From positions 28,957,253 to 29,021,252 of the forward strand of contig OX377203.1 in NCBI GenBank assembly GCA_947396885.1: DNA of 64,000 bases. The letters are read 5' to 3'. The notes beneath the pieces were generated by a model, which made no database searches, was not told the DNA's origin, and saw only the letters and a list, made by a program, of their open reading frames with translations. Of the stretch, positions 27,301-36,300 are shown one piece after another. The stretch's first letter is position 1; each line of letters begins with the position of its first letter. The DNA comes from Heligmosomoides polygyrus polygyrus (Eukaryota; Nematoda; Chromadorea; Rhabditida; Heligmosomidae). The position numbers and the translations under genes were made by a program.

Positions 27301-30300
27301 GCCGCGCGCGGTGTTTAGCGTTGGTCCTGGACGGATCGCCGTCGCACTCCCTTGCAGAGCGATGAGCGATGCGACGAGCACTGAGAAGTTCAAATTCCTT
27401 CGCGTCGCTCTGCAATACTCATCGCGGCGATTCCATCGCGGCGACGGGAAGTATGCACGAGGCCTAAGGCCGGGGGCATACTTCCATCGCCGCGATGCCA
27501 TCGCGGCGCTCAGTTCATGGCAATTCCGCCGCACGCGGCCGAATAGTCAAAGAGAACTTCTACGCGGCCGCCGCAACAGTGGCGGTCGGCATGCGCGATG
27601 GCTTCCCGCGCCCATCGTGGGCATGGCATACTTTTTCGCGCCGCGCGCGGTGTTTAGCGTTGTTCCTGGACGGATCGCCGTCGCGCTTCCTTGCAGAGCG
27701 ATGAGCGATGCGACGACCGCTGAGAAATTCAAATTCTTTCGCGTCGCTCTGCAAAACTCATCGCCGCGATGGAATCGACGGGAAGTATGCACGAGGCCTA
27801 AGGCAGGCAGCAGAGTCTTGCGGGTGCCGCGAACCCGCCATGACAACGGCGGGTGGTGCGGCGCCGCAAGGGCTGCTGTACGCAACACTGCGTACTTTTG
27901 CTGGCAGTTGCGACCTCTGAGAATGTGAAAGATGTAGTAAGCAAAACGCTTTCCCTTTGGTGAAGAAGCGTTTTCTAAGTCAAGTTGGGAGTTCTTGAAT
28001 CTAATCCCCGAAATCTAATAGAACGCTCCTTATAACTCAACAGTTCCGTGCCATTTTGCGCTTGCTCTGACTTTTGTCGATCTACTCTCACTAAAACTTC
28101 CTCGCTTGACAAGCAGCTCGAAGATAATGTGATAGCCCTTGTGATGACAGCATTCCCTCCGCCTTGTTGAGTCCGGGAAGTCTGTCCGATGCAGTTATAG
28201 CTCATATGGTGGGATACTAAGAAGAACGGTCTGCCTTGTTGTTGCATTTCTGTGCAAAGGTTTTCCCTAAACCTCAGACGAGTAACTTGTTACTGGAAGG
28301 CCACGGAGATTTTCAGTGCAATTAAGGTTACCTAATATCGTGCTAGAGTCTTTTTTGCGTTATGTTTTGAGTGCAGGATTCCATACGCCTCCATTTGTCG
28401 AAACTACCGGTGACTATACTGTTGGTTGTCAAACTCCTTTATGGACAGAAGTTATGCACCAACCCACTTTATCCCTAGCATGTAGATTCGTTTAAAAAAT
28501 GAATAGATTAACCATAATGTATAGAATAGATGAACCCTTCTATCACGCCCTCCGGCGGGTCTCACCCGCAGCTCCTGGCGCTGCGGGTGAGAGCCGCCGT
28601 GAACTGCGGCTGCCCTCGGGGACCTTTGCGTGCGGCGGCTCCGCGACAACTTGTCCGCGCCGCGGCTTCCAGCACAGTGGCAGCGTAGGTCCCGTTGCGG
28701 CGGGAGCGATATGGACGAGTTCTCGGGTGCTGCCGCGAGACTCTGTAGAGACCCTAAGAGGACCGGCAGTCATGGAAGGCGAACTAATGACCTCATTCCT
28801 ACGCAATTAGAGCGTAGACCTCTTAGTCACCGCTGCCGTTCGCGAAGATATCTTATCAGTGCTCATAGCTCACAGCTATCATCACAGTACATTAATACGG
28901 CCAACCTATAGTCCATATGCCAAACCTCGGGCAGTCAGAACTCGTTCAGCAGTTGCAATTTGCAGTTTCAACTTGTATGTTTGCGATCAGCATTGTTGAC
29001 TCTCTCTCTCTCTCTGATGAATAATCCAGGACTCTAGCTAAAGTTCCGTGACAACTCTAAACCCTTCCAGGTGAGGATCCTCTCAAAAAGCTAAAGCGGG
29101 ATGAATACGCAATCAAAATTGCCTAATCAGCATAGTTGTCTACCCCGGAATCGAAAGACAACTTGATGATGCAAGGTCATAAACGCAGCCGCATTCGCTA
29201 AATCGCTAAGGATTGAAAGGACAGTCCACGTTATGCGCTCACTGACACACGCTTGATGAATCCGCAGTTGGCGACTGGACTCCGTCTGATATAGGAGGAA
29301 TACTAGGAGATCCACCAACACGTTGGTTGCACTTCTCCGTCAAATTCCGAAACGACATGCGACACTCGCGTTTGTAGCGAAGTACTTTTCAAGGCTCCGC
29401 GAGGCGGTCCACTAGTCGCACAGGTTTCGTTTGTTCTTCAGCTTGAAGATGCAAAGTCGCGTGTTCGTCACCGAACGTCGTGGTTGCTGGCGGTTCAGAG
29501 CGGCTATGGGCACTCGGCGAGGTGTCAGACGGCTCAACGCCAGACACTGTGTCGTTATGCACGTGCTTGCAGCGTACACAAACAGATGCGCAGAGTTACG
29601 CAGCGAGAAGTTGATCTTCGACGCAAACACGGTGGAAGAAGATCGTCTTCTCGAGCCGGTGCGCGCCGTATCCAAGTCAAATAAACAACCCTGCCATCTG
29701 CGCTGCTTTTGAGGCCACCTCAGGTCAGGGAGCTATGGATTTTCTGGGAGGAATCTACCCCTTTATCCGATAAACCAGTCGTTCGTCGGCCTAGCGGCCG
29801 CCTACGACTGGTTTGGGCTTCGCCCCCAAACCCCGAGAATAGGATGCCATGGCCGCTACGAGTTTCCTATTCTTCCCTAGGCCTTCTGACACTTATGTTA
29901 ATCGAGATGGATCGATTGATCCGGCTTCAGATTTGTGTTCAGCGACATAGATTACCCCCAAGGCCGAAGTTTCGCGCCACTTGAGCGCCATCCTCAAAAA
30001 AATCGATAATATCGATCGATATCGACTGGTCGACTTCAGTTTCGTGTTCAGCGACCTCGGTTATCTCAGGGCCGAAGTTTCGTGCCGCCGACGTGTTCGG
30101 CACGTCTGCGGCTCGCCATGCACGGTTGCCGGCGTGTTCGGCACGTCTACGGCTCGCCGTGCACGGTTGCCGACGTGTTCGGCTGCCGCGCCCCAACTCA
30201 AGTGTGACTTACGGACGTACGGACAGTGTGACAAACGCACACACGCACACTCTTGCTGCTTTATATATAGTAGGATTACTCTTGTAAACAAACTGCATAA

Positions 30301-33300
30301 TAGAGGCCTTAACAATATCCCAAATTTCACCCTCTTTTATTGTTCCTCATGTGCAAGACTTATGCCCTGTTGCTTGGCAGAATGTTCCTATTTTCAGCTG
30401 TCGGCGTCGACAACGTGTTCATACTGTTGTCCGCATGGCGATCGACACCGTCACACGAGTCTCTGGAAAAGCGCATGGAGGAGACGTTCGCCGACGCCGG
30501 TGTCTCGATAACAGTCACGTCACTGACCGACTTCATTTCCTTCGCCGTCGGATGCGCCACACCGTTTCCTAGCGTCCAGGTACTGTTACGCGTCGACCAC
30601 GTTCGAAGCGAAATTAACTGTTGACTGTAGATGTTCTGCGCGTACGCTGTTACTGCGGTTGTGTTCACATACGTCTACCAGTTGACGTTTTTCGCCGGCA
30701 TCATGGTGTACACGAATCGTCGTGAAATGGACAACAGGAACTGTATCACCTTTCGGAAAATCAAGAAAGGTGTGCTCCTACAGATTGCCCGCTGTGGTGA
30801 AGAGCATGATCACGGGAATTCCAGCACCATCGAAGCATGCGCACGAAGATAGGAGCTTCGAGAAGAATCACGCACTGTCGCAGTTCTTCCGCACCACGTA
30901 CTCGGACCTCCTGCTCAACCCCTGCGTGCGAGTGCTGATCATTACCGCCTTCCTTGCATACCTGGTGAGCTGATTCCACACCACTCTTACTTGCGCTTCT
31001 ACTCATGATGGCTGATTGCAGGCCGTAGCCATTTGGGGCTGTACGCAAGTGAAGCTCGGACTTGAACCGAACGACTTGCTGCCTGACAACTCGTACGGAA
31101 AGCAGACGCTTCGCCTAGCCGAGAAGTACTTTGCTGGTAAGACGCGGTTACTGTTTGACGGGCGGAAATGCTTACAATTCGGTGGCCAGAGTTATCATCT
31201 CTATATCACAATCCTCTTTAATAGCCTGATAGGTTGCGTATTGAGCATTTTAAACATGTCCAACTGTTTGAAAGGAGCCGTACACGCGACGTTTTTGACT
31301 TGCCGATTATCCGCTGTAAAACTTCTCCCTTGAAGCATTTCCATGCAACAACGCATTACTCTCCTTTTCTCGCCTCCATGTGGTGGCTTGTCTTTAACAT
31401 TGAACCTCGTACAACCTTCAGTGGTTATCACTTCTCATTCACTCACCTCCACCTTCTATCGCAGCATTCGGAATATAAAGGTTTGTACCGGTAGTTCTTC
31501 ACAGGAACTGCTCCCATCCTACTTATTAATTGCTTGGGAGCAGCTCATGTGCCTACTACGCCAAAGTGAATCAAGGTTTGAGTAACGCCCAGGCCATTCA
31601 TGCATTCTGACTCCATGAGGGTCACTTTGGGAGCAGGCTTGTCTGGGAGGGATAGATTCATGACTTGTCTCTCCCTGGCTATCGCTAGTCAGCCCAAGCA
31701 GATTGTACAGAGGCCAAACGTGCTTTCAAAGTGTCTCCACTAATGCTTTCTCTAAATGATTGGTTTACTCTGGATTTCACCATTTTCCTTCGCTTTTGGA
31801 AATCTAGAATCGTTCCTATGGCATGGTATTAGGTTGTAACGAATTAAATGGCACTGGCTCGCGTCATTTTTTGGCGCGTCTTCACGCGCTTGATCAAGAA
31901 CAAACCGTAACATGTGGCATATCATTTAGAAGCGCAAATTTTGCTCTACCGGAGAGTACCAAATTTTCTATGTAAAAGTGGGAAAACTTTAGAGTTTTAT
32001 TGACTTTTTTGCAGATGGACAAAAGGGTAATCCGAGGCATTTACTTGCATGAATTCAAGCTGGGCACTACAGCTAAGGAGGCGGACGAGAAGATCAACGC
32101 CGCATTCGGTCAAGGATGTTCTACAATTCGGACGGTATCAGAAGTTCCGGAATGGAGATGAGAGCTTGGAAGAACATGAAGGTCGTGGGAGGCATAGTGA
32201 TGTTGATGAGGACAAGCTGAGAGATGTGGTAGAGGAGGATCCACACAAAGGTACCACGGAGATAGCGAAGGTTCTTGGCGTCAGTCACAACACAGCTGCC
32301 CGGCATCTGAAGGAAATTGGAAAGACCAAAAAGCTCGAAAGATGGGTGCCTCACGAGCTGTCTGAGGAGCAAAGAAACCAACGATATGAGATCTCGTCCG
32401 CACTGCTTCTACGGAACGAAACGGACCCATTCCTTGATCACATCGTAACCTGTGACGAGAAATGGATAATGTACGACAACAGGCGACGATCGGCACAGTG
32501 GGTGGACAGCGATGAGAGCCCCAAGGTTTTTGCGAAGCCGGAATTGCACCAAAAGAAAGTAATGGTGACAGTATGGTGGTGTTCGCTGGGAATTATTCAC
32601 CACAGCTCCCTCCCTCCCGGTGAATCCATCACGGCAGAGAAGTACTGCATTGAAATTGAAGAAATGATGAAAAAGTTGAAGGATATCCGGCCGGCCTTGT
32701 AAACCGAAGGCGAGTTCTCCTTCTGCACGACAATGCTCGCCCCCATCTAGCACGAATGACGTTGCAGAAATTGAATGAGCTGAGCATTGAAACTCTACCA
32801 CATCCTCCGTTTTCTCCTGACCTCTCCCCAACAGACTACCATTTCTTCAAGCATCTTGGCGACTTCTTGGTAGGGAAAATATTCAAATACCAACAGGATG
32901 CCGAAAGTGCCTTCGAAGATTTCGTCAATTCCAGAACTTCTGATTTTTATGCTACTGGGATAAAAAAGCTTGTGTCACGTTGGCAAAGATGTGTAGAATC
33001 AGAAGGTTTTTATCTCGATTAATAAACTTGCCTACAAGCCGAGATATTAACTGTTTAAATTTACAGTGGTTCAGTGCCATTCATTTCGTTACAACCTAAT
33101 ATTTATCTTCACAGAAATTCAAGCAATCCATCGAATTTCCTTTGCAGAGTAACTTCTGCTCCAACCCAATTTCCCTTCCTCCGAGTAAGGGTACGCAATT
33201 TCTCACGAGAGTCCAGGAGTACTGTATTCTCATGATGCGGTGTATCGCGGAAGTGCTGTATTTGCTCCCAATTTTCCCGGCGAAGTTCGTCGGGGCGAGG

Positions 33301-36300
33301 TATGCGTATGCTCTCTGTTCTCTCCTGATAGCTTCATCTCGTACATAGCTGCACGGTCCTGAATATTCGATCGTCTGGTAAACCCATGATGAGTTGCTTG
33401 AAGCCATGAGCAAGCCTTAAGAACACATTAATATACATTTTAAAATTGCATATGTTAAAACACATATTGTGTATACCTCACTTTGTCCCTTATTGTCTTT
33501 TGTCCTTTGTCCTTGTGTTTGAATACGTCTTCACACAGGTGTTTCGTGCTTGGGAGAACCACCTTGGTTAATCGAAATACTGTCAAAGCCTCCTTCTGCA
33601 AGGAAAAATATTAGCGTCGCGAACACATTATATCATTGAGAGGAAGTGAAGGCAATTTTTAACAGCTACACATTCGCTATCTTCCCTGTGGATCTTTAAT
33701 ACCTTGCATGTCTCACTCTTGTGACGCGGCTTGAAAATTTCAGATTACGGAGCCAATCTTCACGTGTGGATGTACAATTTGTCGAACTTCGACTACGGTT
33801 CCAGGCGAATATGGGTAGTGCTGGATAAGGAGATCGAGCTCTATGAAAATACCGAGTTCACCGGGGTCGCTGACTCATGGTGAGCTGTTGCCTTTTGTAA
33901 GGTGTTGCGGGGGTCATATGGGATTCTCCATTTAGGCTACGCACCTACCTCACCTTTGCCGAGCAGTCCGGCTTGCTAGTCACACAAGACAACTTCATCT
34001 ACATCCTCAAGAACGTCTTCCTTTCCCAGCCGCAGTTCGGCAAGTATCGGCGGTAAGGATCTCTCTATTATTTCCTCTATCCTCTATTTGCATGCTATTT
34101 TCTGAAGACCCTTCTATTCCTACTTCCAGTGATGTGTTGTTCGACGCAAGCGGCTCTCAGCTGGACGCTTCTCGGGTGCCGATTCAGCTGCGACACGTCG
34201 GATTTGCGAACCAGAGCAAGGCGATGCACCTCTTCAGAAGGCTGGCCGAGACCAGCCAGCTGCCGACCGGCGTCTACGCCGACTTCTTCCAGGTATCCTG
34301 TTCCGGGATATGCTGACATCATAGCAGGTCGTAAAATGCCCTTTGCAGTTCGCTGAGCAGTACAACGCCGTACTTCCCGGCACCTTGTCTTCGATCGCCT
34401 ATGCCGGAGTGGCTGTCATCATCGTCTCTCTCTTCCTTATTCCAGAGCCAGTGGCTAGTCTATGGGTAGGACCCTCCTACTGATCACTCCTTACTCCCCT
34501 TTACTATCATGAATGTATAGGACTTTCTGTATTCTGTCGCAGGTTTCGTTCTCGATCGTCTCAATAAACATCGGAATTCTCGGCTTCATGACGTTCTGGG
34601 ACGTCCGACTGGACTTCATCAGCATGGTGACGATTGTCATGTCGATCGGATTCTGCGTCGACTTTGCCGCCCATTTAGCCTACAACTTCGCCAAGGTAGA
34701 ACACTTTCCAAAAACACCTGCTACCGTAGCGATGAACGCACGTTAAAAGCGAAACTTCTTCCAATATTCATTGACAACGTTTCTGCTCTTAATCCCTCTT
34801 CAGGTCTAAAATAACATGCTACACATCTCAAGAAACATGCCCAACAGAAAGAAAAATTGAACAGATAGAAGTAGGGCTTCAGGCCCGAAGCGTTGGCAAC
34901 AAATACTGGAAAATTTCGAGTTTCACAACTGAGAAGAAAACGTTAAGAGCATGAAGTTTGGGAAACAAATAGTCTTGACGGGAAACAAACAGTCTATGTT
35001 AAAGGCTAATTATCGAGCAATGGAGTTGCTCATCTTGAAATTGGCTACCTTATTTTACCACCATAAGAATGTCATACTTTGTTTGAGCTTAAGTGCCTTA
35101 GCTACGACAGCACCTATGTGCTCCGCCATGATAAGTAGAAAACGGTTCTCTGCACAGGAGTTTCAGCAACTGTTCAGACAGCTGAAGCAGCGCTTGCAAA
35201 ATTGTCAAACTCAACTTAAACTACTACCTAAATTTCTATCCGTTAAGATCCGTTTTGAAAATCTAGAAAGCAAAATTCGTCTGCATTTTTTTATCATTTG
35301 TTTTCTCCTGTGCCAACCAGGTTTGTTATCAAATTATTTGTTATTACGGCCGACCTTCCGACTAGCTCGTCTTCTTCAAAGCCTGAAAGAAACTCGAAAC
35401 TTCATCATCCGCGAAGGCATTTGGGTCAGAAACACCACCCCCTCGCTCAGTATCAACCAGTCCCAGGAAATTCAGGCAGAGAACCCAAATCTAGTGAGCT
35501 AACTCACCGATATTCCTCCAGCGCAGATATATTCCGATATTTTATTCCATTGTGTGATTGTGTTTATTGAAAAATTTGTTAACGAGTCATACAACATGAA
35601 AACCAAGATTATTTTTCCTTAGTTAATTTCAACCAGATGTCTCTGACCATGAGACTCTCAGACATAGAACAGCACACTGGTAGCAATTCGCTGAACCCAA
35701 GGCAATGAGAGCTTAGGTTTGAGCAAGAGCTGAGAGGTCGAGCCGGCTGCTGAGTGCATTCCGAATCGAAAAACCCATTCAGCCAAGCCCCTCTGGATGG
35801 TCTGTGAATTGATGACACACTCGTTTGGGGGAGGGTTAAAAACTGACATGGCAGAGGCTAGCACCATGTCACTGTGGAGATCAGATGCCAATTCGGGTTT
35901 ACATCATACTGAAAGAGGGCTTTCTCCATACGCACTTTTCTCGAAGTATTACATATTCAGGGACGTAACGTGCCACCCTCCGAACGGATGCGCAACGCTC
36001 TGTACGCGGTCGGAGCGCCGATTCTGCAAAGCGCAACATCCACAATTCTCGGTGTCTCCTTCTTGGCATCGGCCGAGTCGTACGTCTTCAGAAGCTTTCT
36101 GAAGACTATATTTCTGGTTATTCTGCTGGGTAAGTTCGAGTTGTTACAAGGGTTGATATTGAAAAATTAAGTAAATAGTAGGTAGTACTAATTAAGTAAA
36201 TAAAGTAAAAATTAAATAACTTAAGTAGCATGCTCGACTTCAGGAGTTCTGCATGGCCTTGTCGTCCTGCCGGTGCTTTTGACGATGTTCCACTGCTCGT

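Noticed and set aside
27161..27928. 255-codon open frame
   Set aside because: It spans two adjacent MITE copies, so the repeated peptide reflects the repeats and not a protein.
30631..30964. Apparent one-base frameshift in a PTR exon
   Set aside because: A 55-nt GT-AG intron at 30770-30824 explains it and restores phase to the next exon.
34951..35502. 183-codon open frame in intron 19
   Set aside because: No recognisable similarity, and its right part is the Penelope-associated repeat.
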